A stretch of 64,000 nucleotides of DNA from Corallium rubrum (GCA_964035015.1 CAXIUP010000120.1:1213001-1277000), one strand, 5' to 3'. Positions 51,500 through 63,021 are shown, counted from the first letter of the stretch. Translations and numbers: made by a program. Notes: generated from the letters alone by a model not told the origin.

Positions 51500-52150
51500 G
51501 ACCTCACCGTCTCTACCTGGCTACAATTTCGTTATTATGCCAAGTTGCCATTTTGCTCGGTTCTTCTCTGCTGACTTGATAATCACAACGTCTCCTTTCT
51601 TCACTGAGTTGGCTTCCTGCTTATGACTCTGATTGTGCCTTTCTCGTAGGGCTCGCAGGTACTCGGCAGTCCATCCTTTCCACGTCACATATTTGCACTT
51701 CAACAAATACTGAGTTATTTTTCCTAGGTCAAGATCTAGTTCTTGCTCTGGTAGCTTGTTAGGTCATTGGAACATCATGGTGGCGGAAGTGAGTACTGGG
51801 TACTGAATGTCATCTTCTAGATAACTTAAAGGACATCCATTAAGTGTTACCTCTGTATCCAGTGCTAGTTCTTGTAACTCTGAAAGTGTTAGCGTACCTC
51901 CCCCAATAATCTTGTAGAAAGCTTCCGTTACCACGCCAATTAACCTTTCAAACTGCCCACCCCACCATGGGACGGCTGAGGTTGAAACGCCATGTGATGT
52001 CATGATCTGCCAGGAATCCCTGCAGTGACTCATCTCGTCTTGCTCTGCGAAGCCGCTTCGCAGCCTTGATGAAGGTTGACCCATTGTCTGAATAAATCAA
52101 CTTTGGGTGTCCTCGTCTCGCGATGACCCGCTTCAAAGATTTCAAGTCTC
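51500..52150 (-). pseudogene. BEL/Pao integrase region
   Basis: The translation shows [14 protein letters not shown] (second catalytic Asp region), then [20 protein letters not shown] (the Glu-containing helix region of Pao integrases) and a C-terminal VKKGDVVIIKS-type segment. Fossil. Confidence 0.75.
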
Positions 52151-52471
52151 TGAAGTCTTCAGGCTAAGGATTTCCAAGTAGAGGGCCCTTGTCAAACAGG
52201 AGAAAAGTACTAGATAGGCTTTTCTTTCCGTTCTGCCTCTGTATTTGATTGGTCCCGCGAAGTCAACACCTACTATCTATCTGGAAAGGTGTGGTTCCTT
52301 GTGTGTGTGCGTTTGGTTGGAAGTAGACCTGGAGGTGGAGTCTTGTGGATGATTTTCCTTGTCAATCGTCTCATACGAGGAATCCAATATTTCTCACGCA
52401 GTGTTGCCATAGTCAGTCCGACTCCCCCATGGAGCGTCTCGACATGGGTTCTTTGGATTAACATCTTGGTA

Positions 52472-52942
52472 TAGTCAAACCTGTATTAAGCGGACACCCT
52501 CGGGGAATTGGTTAATGTCCGCTTAATAGAAGTGTCCGCTCAATAGTGGTTCTCGTACCCAGGCCCCCTGTCAATCTCGCACCCATTCCCGTATCCCCCC
52601 CGGATGTACTGATTATGTCATGCATTTATTGATTTCCGTCGTGCGACATTGAAAACAGGAAAGACGCTAATCTAATATCTACCATCTTAAGGAGAAACAT
52701 AATTATGTTAAGTAAATGAATAAAAGAAAACACTGTCCGCTTAACACAGGGATTTGGTATCGTTTTACACTGATTTAGGTGTCCGCGTCCGCTTAATAGT
52801 GTCCGCTTCCGCTTAATAGAGTGTCCGCTTAATAGAGGTGCCCTTTGTATGGTTAACATGGGATTCAATTCGGGACTTTGGGAACTGTCCGCTTAATACA
52901 GGGTGTTCGCTTAATGCAGGCCCGTTAATACAGGTTTGACTG
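52472..52942. mobile_element. MITE with CAGTCAAACCTGTATTAAGC ends
   Basis: The left end is TAGTCAAACCTGTATTAAGC and the right end is the inverse, with a TA site. The interior is filled with imperfect copies of gtccgcttaata in both subterminal parts. Inserted in the BEL/Pao element. Tc1/mariner/pogo-like by end and site; no transposase. Confidence 0.75.
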
Positions 52943-52989
52943 TAAATGGTACAGTATCTGGCAGGAAAATCGGGTAGTGGCCCTGCATC

Positions 52990-53840
52990 CGTCCACGACA
53001 CTCCATTTCTCCTCTCTGGTTGGGTTGCAAGTTGAGTCGTAACTTGTCGCTTGCGTAGCTTGATTCTTCTTTACATCTATGTTGAACACGTAGAATCCAC
53101 CAATGTCTGTGGCTTAGTATTTCTTCTGTCGTCAGAGGACCAGTTCTACGGTTCTTGGTTCTGCAGTTGTGTAAGAATCTCACCACCCATGTTGCTACCC
53201 TCATGGCTTGTCGTAGATCGTGCGATTCCAACAGCTCATCGAAGACATCAGCTTCTTCACGTGTCTGGAGGGTAAGCTTAGCTTCAGCTTCGTTCTCTTT
53301 CGTTGACTGGGTTATAGGATTCGGTGGCCATTTGTCAGGGAATTGAAGCCACTCTGGGCCTTTAACGGAATTTCTGTCACCGAGCCCCCTCTGCTGGCTA
53401 AGTCGGCTGGATTGTCCGATGTAGGAACATGTCTCCAAATGATTTCCGGGTATTGTTGGATTTTCCGTACTGTTTTGTAGGAATTGACGGTATTCTCCAT
53501 GTCCACCGATCCAATGAGGTGGCACGGTGCTATCTGACCAGGCATACACTGTAGGTGTCGGTTGGTTGGACAGCGCTTGTTTCACGTTGATTGCTAAATT
53601 CGTGGTCATATGTGCAGCCACAAGCTCTAACCGCGGGATGGTCAAATCTTGTTTTGCTAGGCGTCCCCTTGCTGCGATAAGACGTTGGGTTGTACCGGAT
53701 TTCTGACGAACAACTGAGTAGATCGCTGCACCAACACCTTGCGATGATGCGCCAAATGCGTGAATCTCCCACTCCAACACTGGTTCCTGTAGTCTACGAT
53801 AGGCCATGGTACTGATTCTTGTGGAAGCGACTGTTTCCAT
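52990..53840 (-). pseudogene. BEL/Pao RNase H region
   Basis: Contains IHAFGASSQGVGAAIYSVV, RLAKQDLTIPRLELVAAHM and YAWSDSTV, typical of the Pao RNase H domain that follows the reverse transcriptase. Fossil. Confidence 0.7.
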
Positions 53841-54089
53841 TTACTCCATTGTTGCAATGGTTTGCTGAGCTCAGCGTCCCAGGCTTCTTTGGCATTACGA
53901 ACGTTACGGTAGATTCACTTCCCTCTTAGGCTCACAGGCGTAACTAACCCCAGAGGGTCGTAACTCTTAGATAGTTCACTTAGCACTCCTCTCTTCGTTG
54001 TGATGGGCTTGCTAGGAGGGAACACAACTGCCATTGTATCTTCTTTCTTTTTCCACAGTAATCCCGACAGCTTTGATTCGTCTGGTTTA

Positions 54090-54596
54090 AAGGGCATATG
54101 ACTCGAAAATTAAGTTTGTCTTATTGAAAAGAACATTTAAAATGATAAAATAACATCTTTTGCAGTTTTAGTTAACATCTTCGTTTTTGAGATATTCCAG
54201 CTTGTTTGATATGCAAATGACACAACTTTTTACGTCACATTTGCATAATGAGTTATCAGAAAAGGTTACATATCTTTATTATGAAAACATGGGCTTAACT
54301 CAAAGGAAGCATGTGCGTGTTTCCACCCACAGCACCAAACATGTAGATTTCCAAGTGATTTCGTTTCACAATAGCAAAGATATGTAACCTTCTCTCAGTA
54401 ACTCATAATACTCATTATGCACGTGTGACGTAGAAAGTTGTGTCATTTGCATATCAAACAAACTGGAATATCTCAAAAACGAAGCAAGGAAACCAAAAAC
54501 TGCAAAAGGTATGCAAATGTTAACTGAAAATGTTATTTTATCATTTTAAATGTTCTTTTCAATAAGACAAACTTAATTTTCGAGTCATATGCCCTT
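54090..54596. mobile_element. Complete 507 bp MITE, AAGTGCCTATGA family
   Basis: The ends are AAGGGCATATGACTCGAAAA and the inverse, with TA on both sides. Same family as 23550-24080 (shared cgaaaattaagt, cttttgcagtttt, gatatgtaaccttctct). Inserted in the BEL/Pao element, so younger than it. Confidence 0.9.
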
Positions 54597-54599
54597 TAA

Positions 54600-55450
54600 C
54601 TCCACACTGTTCTCTGGCATAGGTTAGGTCATGACTATCCCCGGGAATTTCACTCTCCGATTCTAGCTCTTTCTCATTCGAGTGCCACTTATGCAGCTGG
54701 AAAGTGGCGTCATCCAAGATTTCGATAGCCTTCTCTTTGTGCATCTGGGCCTCCACTATCGTTTGGCCACCCGTAAGCAAATCGTCAACGTATAAACTGC
54801 GGCGTAGCTCCTTCACCAATTCCGGGTACTTCTCTTCCCAGGTGTCAAGATGGTGTTCCAATACTCCCCCGAGGAGAAACGGCGAGGAAACTAGCCCAAA
54901 CAAAGCTCTTGTAAATCGTAGTACCTGGATTTCAGAGTGTTCATCTTTCTGCCAATGAAAACGGAGAGCGTCACGTTCACTCTCTCTTATCCGTATCTGT
55001 AGGAACGCTTTTCTTAGGTCACCAGTCACCACGACTGTGTAGGCACGTTGTCGGACCAATACATCCCACAGCTTGTTTTAGAGTGATGGTCCTGGGTGCA
55101 AACACTCGTTGAGTGAAGGAGCATCTGGGTTGGCTCTCGCAGAAGCATCATAGACGATTCTCATTTTTGTGCTCTCTGCCATCTCCTCACTACGGCTTTG
55201 TGTGGTAGTAAAGCTCTTGGTTAGTATAAGGACATCTGGTGCGCGTTCGACAACCCCCTCCTGGAGTTGGTCTTCGATGATGGTGTCATAGTCACTGGTA
55301 AGACCATCCTTCGTAAACTCCCTTGCTTGTTGTTAGGCAACTCAGGGTAATTTCCCCGCCAAGGTAGGTCAGTTTCGTACCATCCTGATGCATATCTCGT
55401 CAACTGCTCCTTAAACTCAGAGTACACCGTCTGTTGGTCATGTGTTGGGG
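54600..55450 (-). pseudogene. BEL/Pao reverse transcriptase region
   Basis: GDLRKAFLQIRIRESERDAL, FTRALFGLVSSPFLLGGVLE and SLYVDDLLTGG are the Pao-type reverse-transcriptase palm blocks with the YVDD catalytic centre. Fossil. Confidence 0.8.
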
Positions 55451-56399
55451 CATCTGCTAGTCCGAGGACATCCAGGCGACAGAGCTCCTCGTAATCGGTC
55501 TGGCTCTCTGGGTCAACAACATGGTATTTCTGTTAAATTCCTGCCCCGGTGACATTATAAACCAGCCCAGTTTAGTGTACTCAGCAACTGGCTCACCTTC
55601 TTTTCGAACACGAGGCTTAATTGGTTCTTGTCTTGATTCGAGCATACTGTGTAGCTCCAACTACAAGGTGAACAGGAAGTTGGCTCTTTGCATCATTATC
55701 ATCCATGTGCACGTCTTCCAGATGTGGATATTTTTAAATCAGTTCCTCATAGTTAGGATTTTCAACAGACAAGAGTTCTGGTTTGTGAACTTTCTTAAAA
55801 TTGACATTCAGTTTGAATTTCCGGTCAACTGAACTCACCTCAGCTCTGTAGATTCCCACCTTTGCAGTTTTAGATGTCATCATCATCTCTATTCTCTTTG
55901 TTTTTGTGTCCACTGGTTTCTTGTTTAGAGCATCTACGAGCTTGTCTGAAAATGCTCGTGTCTTTATTCCACAACCTCGACTAGTACCACCGGGAATACT
56001 ACGTCAGAATCATCAGATTGGGTTTCTCTTGATTTGTATCGCATATAGCTGTGTGATGTTTCATTGAACAGTTCTGGCAGGTGATCTTGCTTGTACAATA
56101 TTTACTCGCTCTGTGGGTGGTTTGGCACAGTTAAACAAAGTTTCTTTTGAGTAAGAATCCTTTTCGTTCGCTTGAAGATTTCATAGTTTGGCAGTTCAGA
56201 ATCTTATGGTCTTCCTTTCCACAGTAGACGCATCACTGCAGGCGTTGTTGATTCTTTTGTTGCGTGTTGTAGGCTCTGTCTCTAGGTGGTCTATCTCCTC
56301 TCCAAATCGTTGTCACACTTTCGCGTTGTCCTTGATCTTTCTTTGTCGATTGGATTTCGTCTAGTCCATAATCTCAAAGCTTCGGTCAACTTGGCGAAG

Positions 56400-57350
56400 T
56401 CCTATGACTCCCATGATGGATCCGTTCTCACCAAATCGCCCCGGATTGCAGGTAGTTTATCCAGTGTCATGACCATATACCCGTTAACTTGCTCGAGTTT
56501 CCCCATTGTTTGCAGAGACTGTACGGCGTAGAACAACGTGTCGCTGAAATCATGAATCTTGCGAACGCTCACATTTAAGATGGTTGGCAGATCGAAAATC
56601 CGGCGCGTGTGTGCCTTGACGATTTCTGCTTCGTTTCCGTATCTATCCTGTAAGATACTCTTAGCCCTGTTGTATCCTTCGTTTATAAATGGCAATGCTT
56701 CGACATTCTTCCTAACTTTTGGTTCGAGCATTTCTCTAAGGTAGGAGAACTTCGTTAACACTTGGAATATCGGATTTGTCTATAGACTCAGTGTACTCGC
56801 CCCAAAACCGAGGCCAGTCTTCGTACGATCCGTTAAACTCTGTTATTCTTAACTTTGGTAACTTCGCTAAATTAGGGCTCTTTGCCGAAGGGCTGTTGTC
56901 GTTGTTTACTTGACCTTCGCAGCCTTCGGGTTGCTTTGCTGAACTGCTCTTAACCGCTTGTAACTCAGTCTCAAATTTCATCTTTACCTCGTGTAATTCT
57001 TTTCCGATTTCGAGTTGTTCATAGCGCTTGTTTTTCTTCGGTTTTTCGCTTGTAATTCTCACACCAGACCTGTTGACGCTCGACCTTGTGGTCAGTCTTC
57101 GATTTCTGGGATCCATTTCCCGATTTCGGTCGTATCTTGTTTTTCTGCAATCTTTTCCGCCTCCACCGATCGCTTACAGTCGTTTACTTCGATTATAGTA
57201 GCCTTCATTGCGAATAGATGTCCCTCTATAGCCCCATGCTTTCCTGAAGCGAGAATAGATTCGGTTCGTCCGAGACTAAGATGTAGTTGTACGAGTTTGA
57301 CGTTTAACGCTTTTTCTGTTGTCTCCATGTCAAGATTCGAGTTCTTTGCT
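56400..57350 (-). pseudogene. BEL/Pao gag-like region
   Basis: LPKLRITEFNGSYEDWPRFW belongs to the gag-like DUF1759-type domain of BEL/Pao elements. FSYLREMLE and KSILQDRYGNEAEIVKAH follow. A coiled-coil head lies before it near 57100-57328. Fossil. Confidence 0.75.
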
Positions 57351-57398
57351 TATGTTTCAAGCTTTTCTCGCATGAATATCCCGTCGGAGGTGCCACGT

Positions 57399-57620
57399 TT
57401 TGCGAATATCACCGCCTTCCAGTGATAGGTTTGACAAAAAGCTCACAGGATTGAAAAATATAAACTTTAATAATCGCATAAAGCTGCGCTGTCTCACTCT
57501 CACTTGAATTGATGTTCTCTCTCGTAAACAAAAAGCCGAATCACACTTCTCAAGTTTCAGATGGGTGGCTCAGACTCCCGCTGACCGGAGGTCCGCCTGA
57601 TAAACATGTAATATCCAACA
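57399..57620 (-). repeat. BEL/Pao 5' LTR
   Basis: About 222 bp, partner of 50946-51170. The sequence just inside it on the minus strand (cgtggcacctccgacgggat) is where a primer-binding site is expected. Confidence 0.85.
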
Positions 57621-57625
57621 TTTGT

Positions 57626-58187
57626 ACACGTTCACCTAGAAACAAGAAAAATAGGCACGCTTTGGCGTGCATGTGTCTACTGTGTAGCAGCTGCTAGCAT
57701 ATTAAACAAAGAAGAAAGCATGAAAGTTCTCAAACAAAAGTGAGAAAAATATATATGAAGAGCAACGGCAGAGCTTCATTTTATTGAAACATAATGAATG
57801 TACATAAGTAAGTACATTTACATTTTTGACATAATGAAGTCACAACTGAAGTTCTTTCATTTAACCTTTTAATAATATACTAGATTCTACTATCGCAAGA
57901 TCTTTAACAGATTTGTGTTGGATTTATAGAAGACGAACGAAAAAGGATAGGAAAAGAACGCATTTGACTGTGTTGACCCACTGTGTTAAGAATGGTTATC
58001 ATGATGCATAATAATAATTGTGGGCTTTTAGTGGCGTGTCATGAGACAATCATTCCTAATACCGTAAGCTGTTAGCATAGTTATTGCATTGTTGATCCTA
58101 TACTAAAAGCTTCAGACGCAGAACTGCTATACGGTGAACCAAAGCGTGTTGCCTGTATAGCTAATTAGCTTTGAATAGTTAACAGCC
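57626..58187 (+). other. Intron sequence after the BEL/Pao element
   Basis: AT-rich, nothing recognised. Searched for the missing CWH43 exon without success. Confidence 0.4.
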
Positions 58188-59720
58188 ATGCACGATGTTA
58201 ACAAAATAGTCATTATTTATCTCATCAAAACTGCTTCGGCTGCTGTTAACATATTTAACCGTGTTGACCAGAGCGTGTTGATCACGTGTTATAAATGTAA
58301 AAGAATTAATATCAACCAGGATCCATACTCAGTGTATAGACACGATCACCATTTGTTCTTACCAATATTTGTTTATATAATACTAACAGCTCTGTTTGCT
58401 AAGATATTTAACAGCTACGATGCAAACAGCTATTGTCTATATGTTGACAACTTCAGCTGGTATATACCTCTTGCAGATGACGTCAAGACGGGGCATCTGG
58501 AGGACAACTTCAAAGTTCCGACGTTCAACAGAGCAAATAATGAATGAAAATTCTATAGTTTATAAGCATTTGTCCTCCACCAAGGGAATGAGTGCAAGTG
58601 ATCTATATACCAACCTAACACATGCATTGTTTTTCTATTTAACATAGAATAAATTAACAGCTTCCAGTGTTAACAGCTTACTGTATTGCAACATACCGAC
58701 ACAACAATCAATATTTGTTCATACCAGTATTTGTTGTTATATTGTTCATGCCAACACGAGTGTACTTTGGTTAATTGCTAAATATTCAATTATACTACAA
58801 TGTTAACAGATATCTTGTAAAACTTCCGAATGACAACTAACAAATGTTATTTAGACCGTGTTATTTAATTCTTTCCTGTCCGAATGGGTCTTTGGTATTT
58901 TATTCTGGCTAACGCCAGACGTCGATTTTATTCACCTCCGGGGAAGCCCTCGGACAGGAATGAGTTATGTAATAGTATGGTTATATAACAGCTATAACGA
59001 TGTTAACGTGTTGTCAAACTGCCGCTTGACGACAAGAGCACCAAACGTTTTGATATCTCTATCTGTTTTCACCAGTATTTAGTGTTTATCCTAATAACTT
59101 TGGCTGCTAACATATTTAGCTGTGTTGTAGCTAACATATTTAGCAAAGTATCGTTAGCTACGATGTTAACAGAAGTTCTGACAGACTGCCGAATCAGTGC
59201 CAATTGACAACCACAACATGGAATTTGTTCTTACAAGTATATATTCATTGACATTGTTAATGTTAACAGCTTTGGATGCTAACATATTTAATTGTGTTAT
59301 TAACATAGTGAGGCTAACAAGTAACATGACAGCTAGGCCTACGATGCTAACAGAAGTCCGTCAAAATGCCGATTCACAATAAGAGCACAGGAAGTACTTT
59401 GATGTGATTTGACCGTGTATTTCACATAGTTGTTAACAGCTACGATGTTAAAGAAGTCCTGGCAGACTGTGTCGACCGACAACCGTGCAGAGCACGGAAA
59501 CTACTTTGATATACTATTTGTTGTTATGACGTACATTGCTCGTGTTGACATCTTTGGCTGCTAATATTTAGCCGTGTTATTAACATAGAACGGTTAACAA
59601 CTACAATGTTAACAGCTTCCGGTAGAGTTAACAGAGTTAACAACTTCCGGAGTTAACATCTGTAAATGTTAAAACAACTCCCGGAGTTAACAGCTTACAG
59701 CTTATACAGTATGTGCATGC
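58188..59720. repeat. Degenerate tandem/dispersed TTAACAG-rich array
   Basis: Repeated phrases such as gctaacatatttagc, ctacgatgttaacagaagtc and gacagactgccgaa recur at irregular spacings (about 100-180 bases). It looks like an old, scrambled satellite. The open frames in it have no recognisable protein features. Confidence 0.6.
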
Positions 59721-60759
59721 GCACAGTAGACACAAAAACTACTTCAATGCTTGGAAATGGTTGAGAAATACTGGATATACATGTACTCCAAATATTAATA
59801 GTTGAGCCAAATTATAAGCTGTTTCTCGATTAACGTAACTACAGTGTATTTGAAATTTATATTCATGTATAAGTTTTCGTATCTTACTAAAGAAATCTTG
59901 TCGTCGCGTAAAAGTTCTTTAAAATCGCTTTAACATCCACTCTTGTTTTCAACAGGTGTTGAACAACACTCGACTCTCGAAGTGCTTGCTTTGGCAAATT
60001 TGGTGTATATATCGCATTCGCTAAAGCGCAATTTAGAAGCGACAATTTGAAATCGGTTGGACCAAACCATTGACCATACGAATTGAAAAAGATGGCGACT
60101 TTTACATTTAACCACAATCCTTTGCGCATAGTAAATATTGTTCCTTGTACAATTATTGGAAGATAGGTCTTCAAAAAAGATCAACTTTGGTAGGAACGGA
60201 GTTCTTGCTTACTTAATCCATGTTAGCATGGTAAACAATGTTTAGTTTTTTGAGCTGATTTGATGCCGCAAAGCATTGTGGTTCAATGTATCGCCGCCAT
60301 CTTTTTCGGTATCGTCAATTGCCGTTTCGCCTAAAAATTTGTTGGACGGACAGAAGTAACTTACCGCTGTCCCAGATTTCCAGTGTTTTGACACAACTAC
60401 TAACTACCTAGCGTTCTTCAGCTGGTCCTGTTATACCAAAATCTCACGTCAAACATTTACTGTGGTCTTGGTTGTGCGAAAGTTCAATATTTTTTGTATC
60501 TGCTGCCTGACTATAAGTTTTGTAGTTAAAATATGAGCGGCCGATCTTTGTGGGCATTTACAATCGCGAGCCGAAGACGAGCCATTGTACATGCATACCC
60601 ATAAAGATCGGACGCGAATTACATTAAATATAATCAAATTAAATAGTTAAAGACTTATTTATCAAATTCTAAGTGTACATGATGAGTGCAAACCCCTGGC
60701 TTTGGTATACAAAGTAACATTCTTATATACGACTTCTTTTTTTTTAAATAAATAACTTA
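59721..60759 (+). other. CWH43 intron
   Basis: No gene, RNA or clear repeat recognised. The minus-strand frames near 59887-60184 show no domain. Confidence 0.4.
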
Positions 60760-60847
60760 TTAGTTAGTTTCAGAAATTGCAGCTTGATGTTAGTAAACAA
60801 CTGACAATTATTACTAACATCAAGCTGCAATTTCTGAAACTAACTAA
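60760..60847. repeat. Hairpin with perfect 37 bp arms
   Basis: The left arm ttagttagtttcagaaattg and onward (60760-60796) is the exact inverse of 60811-60847, with a 14-base loop acaactgacaatta. The loop phrase and ctaactaac recur at 61083-61125. Confidence 0.9.
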
Positions 60848-60989
60848 CATTGTTTAACTGGTAACTTACTGTTACAACGCGACTTGTAGACCAACAAGTA
60901 CTTGTAACCAAGCGGTTAAGACTCGTTCCTGGAGGACTGGGCACAGTCTAAGGTATAAATACCTTAATTAACCTTGCTCCGCTATCTGA

Positions 60990-61062
60990 GTTGTAGTGGC
61001 TCAATGGTTAGAGCGTCTGGCTAGCACTCAGAAGGTTGTGGGTTCGAGTCCCGCTTAGAGCT
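60990..61062 (+). tRNA. tRNA-Ala(AGC)-like sequence, probably SINE-derived
   Basis: Cloverleaf of 73 bases: acceptor gttgtag/ttagagc (six of seven pairs, two or three wobbles), D-arm gctc-aatggtta-gagc, anticodon arm tctgg-ctagcac-tcaga with anticodon AGC, T-arm gtggg-ttcgagt-cccgc with a perfect B-box. The third acceptor pair is T-A, not the G3:U70 pair that alanyl-tRNA synthetase reads, so charging as Ala is doubtful. No CCA and no clear T-run directly after it. Repeat sequence on both sides suggests a SINE head or a pseudogene. Confidence 0.5.
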
Positions 61063-61401
61063 CAGAGTTTTTCTGAGTATTACTAACTAACACAGCTTGT
61101 ACAGCAAAAAACTGACAATTATTAAAGAACTTATTATTGTAGATCATTTTAACTCAGAAAAAGCTGAATTTAAGCCACTAGTGTCTTATAACTTTGATAA
61201 AACATTGATGTTTTATTAATCAATGTTTTAACAGTATTTAGAAATATTGATTAAACATTCATTTCTTTTTAATTTTCCTTATGAATTGTTAATTTGATAA
61301 GATTAAATATAGAGTCCCCACCAATAGCCAGCTAACGCAAGGAAATTAAGTCTTCTTGTGTCTAATTTACTAAAGCTTTGCGTGTATTATTTATAACAAA
61401 C
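61063..61401 (+). other. CWH43 intron
   Basis: AT-rich. Short inverted pieces near 61195-61240 (ttgataaaacattgatgttt and inverse). Nothing else. Confidence 0.4.
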
Positions 61402-61524
61402 GCAGGCTTGTTTCAAACGTCGCTCTTCTCTTGTGCCGAACCTAATGATGAGCTAAATCTGTTGTTTGTGCTGATTTGCATTAAATTCGGCGCATGTAAA
61501 GAGGGACGTTTGAAACGGGCTGCA
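61402..61524. repeat. Imperfect inverted repeat, ~44 bp arms
   Basis: gcaggcttgtttcaaacgtc at the left is mirrored by gacgtttgaaacgggctgc at the right, around a 34-base loop. The open frame across it is a by-product. Confidence 0.7.
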
Positions 61525-61722
61525 GTCTTACTGAAAAATGTTCGTATTGGTTTGTTGAAAAGTCTTTTTTGCTTTGTTTTTGTAGTACTAATCCTGTTAT
61601 ATTCTTGGGATATGTTACTTCTGCTCCTGGAAGTCGTGATTACCATACTTTACTGGACAAAGGTAGAATAAAGGTACGAGCAGGACAATTTTATGGTACG
61701 CCCTGAGGTTATACTAACTATA

Positions 61723-61901
61723 GACCACTTTCATAATAGTACCTAATTTGAATATTTTTTTATGTGCGTCTTAACAAGCCTTTCTAGCCTCGTTTTTGTG
61801 TCTGCAATTCAAAAGAATCTTTGCTTCATAACGAGGCTAGGAAGGCTTCTTTAGATGCACATAAAAGAATATTTAAAGTGGTGGCCATTATGAAAGTGGT
61901 C
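61723..61901. mobile_element. 179 bp MITE with TA target duplication, copy 2
   Basis: The ends are GACCACTTTCATAATAG and an inverse GGTGGCCATTATGAAAGTGG then TC, flanked by TA. Shares the attcaaaagaatctttgctt core and the atgcacataaaagaat arm with the copy at 11283-11461. It stops 23 bases before the exon at 61925, so its right end abuts the splice acceptor region. Confidence 0.85.
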
Positions 61902-61924
61902 TATATATACAATCTTTATTCCAG

Positions 61925-62142
61925 GATATTGACTCAAGTGATCTAGAACGATGGTGTGAGTACATCATGTATCGCGGATTGATACGACAAGGTTATGCGA
62001 GGATATCCCATGGAGGTTTAAGTGATACCGAAGTCCAAATTGCAAAATTTTTAATTCCTCATGATCCAAACAACTATACTGATTACGACGGCGCAACAAC
62101 AAATCCGGACGACGTACCAGAAACGACGCATTTCTCGAAAAG
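61925..62142 (+). CDS. CWH43: CWH43 penultimate coding exon (last visible)
   Basis: The acceptor is ctttattccag; phase 0 start. Encodes [20 protein letters not shown] then RQGYARISHGGLSDTEVQIA, KFLIPHDPNNYTDYD and FSKR, ending after two bases at GTATGC. It matches the recalled vertebrate [29 protein letters not shown] block very closely. The final exon (family ending FGSY..GH...H.FHM.TPKYFL) was not found before the end of the window. Start and stop of the gene both lie outside. Confidence 0.95.
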
Positions 62143-62588
62143 GTATGCAAACCTGTCAATATGTGCTTTAGCGTAAAGTTTCATTGATATAAATTTGCCG
62201 TGGTCTATTGCAAAACCACGTGAAGGATAGACGGCATTATAGCAAAGAAAATGCGTCTTTTATGTCACATAAGCCAATCACCGAATTTATTCTATGCAAC
62301 TATTCTATGTAAGAGATGTAATATAATAATTGTTGAAATGTCTACGGCGACCTATTTTGTAATTCTACTTGAATGTGAACAGTTTGTTGAAGAAACGTGA
62401 TAAAGAGAATTGTGGCACATCTGTACGCACAAATACGTGTTACATAGCTTCCTCGATGGTTATGTTGCATGTTTTCTTGCATTGTAAACATCTCGTATAG
62501 GACCCATCTTTTTGATAACTTCATTTGATATAAATTCCCAGGGCGTGGCAGCTTCTTCGTTTTCCTCAGACTCTTTATAACAATCCCT
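62143..62588 (+). other. CWH43 intron with unassigned minus-strand frame
   Basis: A minus-strand frame of 110 residues (62342-62674) shows no recognisable domain. An alternative frame of the same strand has an acidic ESEENEEAATPWEF stretch. Not supported as a gene. Confidence 0.3.
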
Positions 62589-63021
62589 GCTTTCATCGAC
62601 ACTGGACTTGCTGAATGTCCTTTTCTGTCGATCATTGTTGTTTTCCTCGTCTGGGTACGAGTCATCTCCTTCATATTTATTCAGTCGCCGACTTCTGAAA
62701 ATCTTTGCTATTTTCTTTACCAGTGTATTACCATGTCCTACTAAATGTGATTATCACAATTTCCTCCTTAATGACGTCTTACGTCATACGCAGACGAAAA
62801 TGCTTCAAACTCTAATTCTACTGTTAACCCATACTATATTTCAAGGCAAATCGAAGAGAAATGAGATAGCTATGAGGTAGAAATGACCCGAGGCCGGGCG
62901 TAGGGCCGAAGCCCCGGAGCCCGGTGAGGGTGCTAATCTCGGCATGCGTCGACACCATTTACACGCGAAATTACACGCGAAATTACACGCGAGGTGAGAA
63001 CCTGAAAGTACTTCTGAAACC

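Larger units (their letters stand above)
50946..57620 (-). mobile_element. BEL/Pao LTR retrotransposon, old, with nested insertions
   Basis: Minus-strand element with LTRs at 50946-51170 and 57399-57620 and a probable 5 bp duplication tttgt (50941-50945 and 57621-57625). Parts in coding order from the right: gag-like region, then reverse transcriptase with the BEL-type ALFGLVSSPFLLGGVLEHHL and YVDD blocks, RNase H, and integrase. The LTRs differ at roughly one base in ten and the coding region has many breaks (of the order of ten or more), so it is an old fossil. Two DNA transposons sit inside it: 52472-52942 and 54090-54596. Confidence 0.88.

Noticed and set aside
57509-57697. Short frame across the BEL/Pao LTR end
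   Set aside because: The sequence is LTR and is shared with the other LTR; not a gene.
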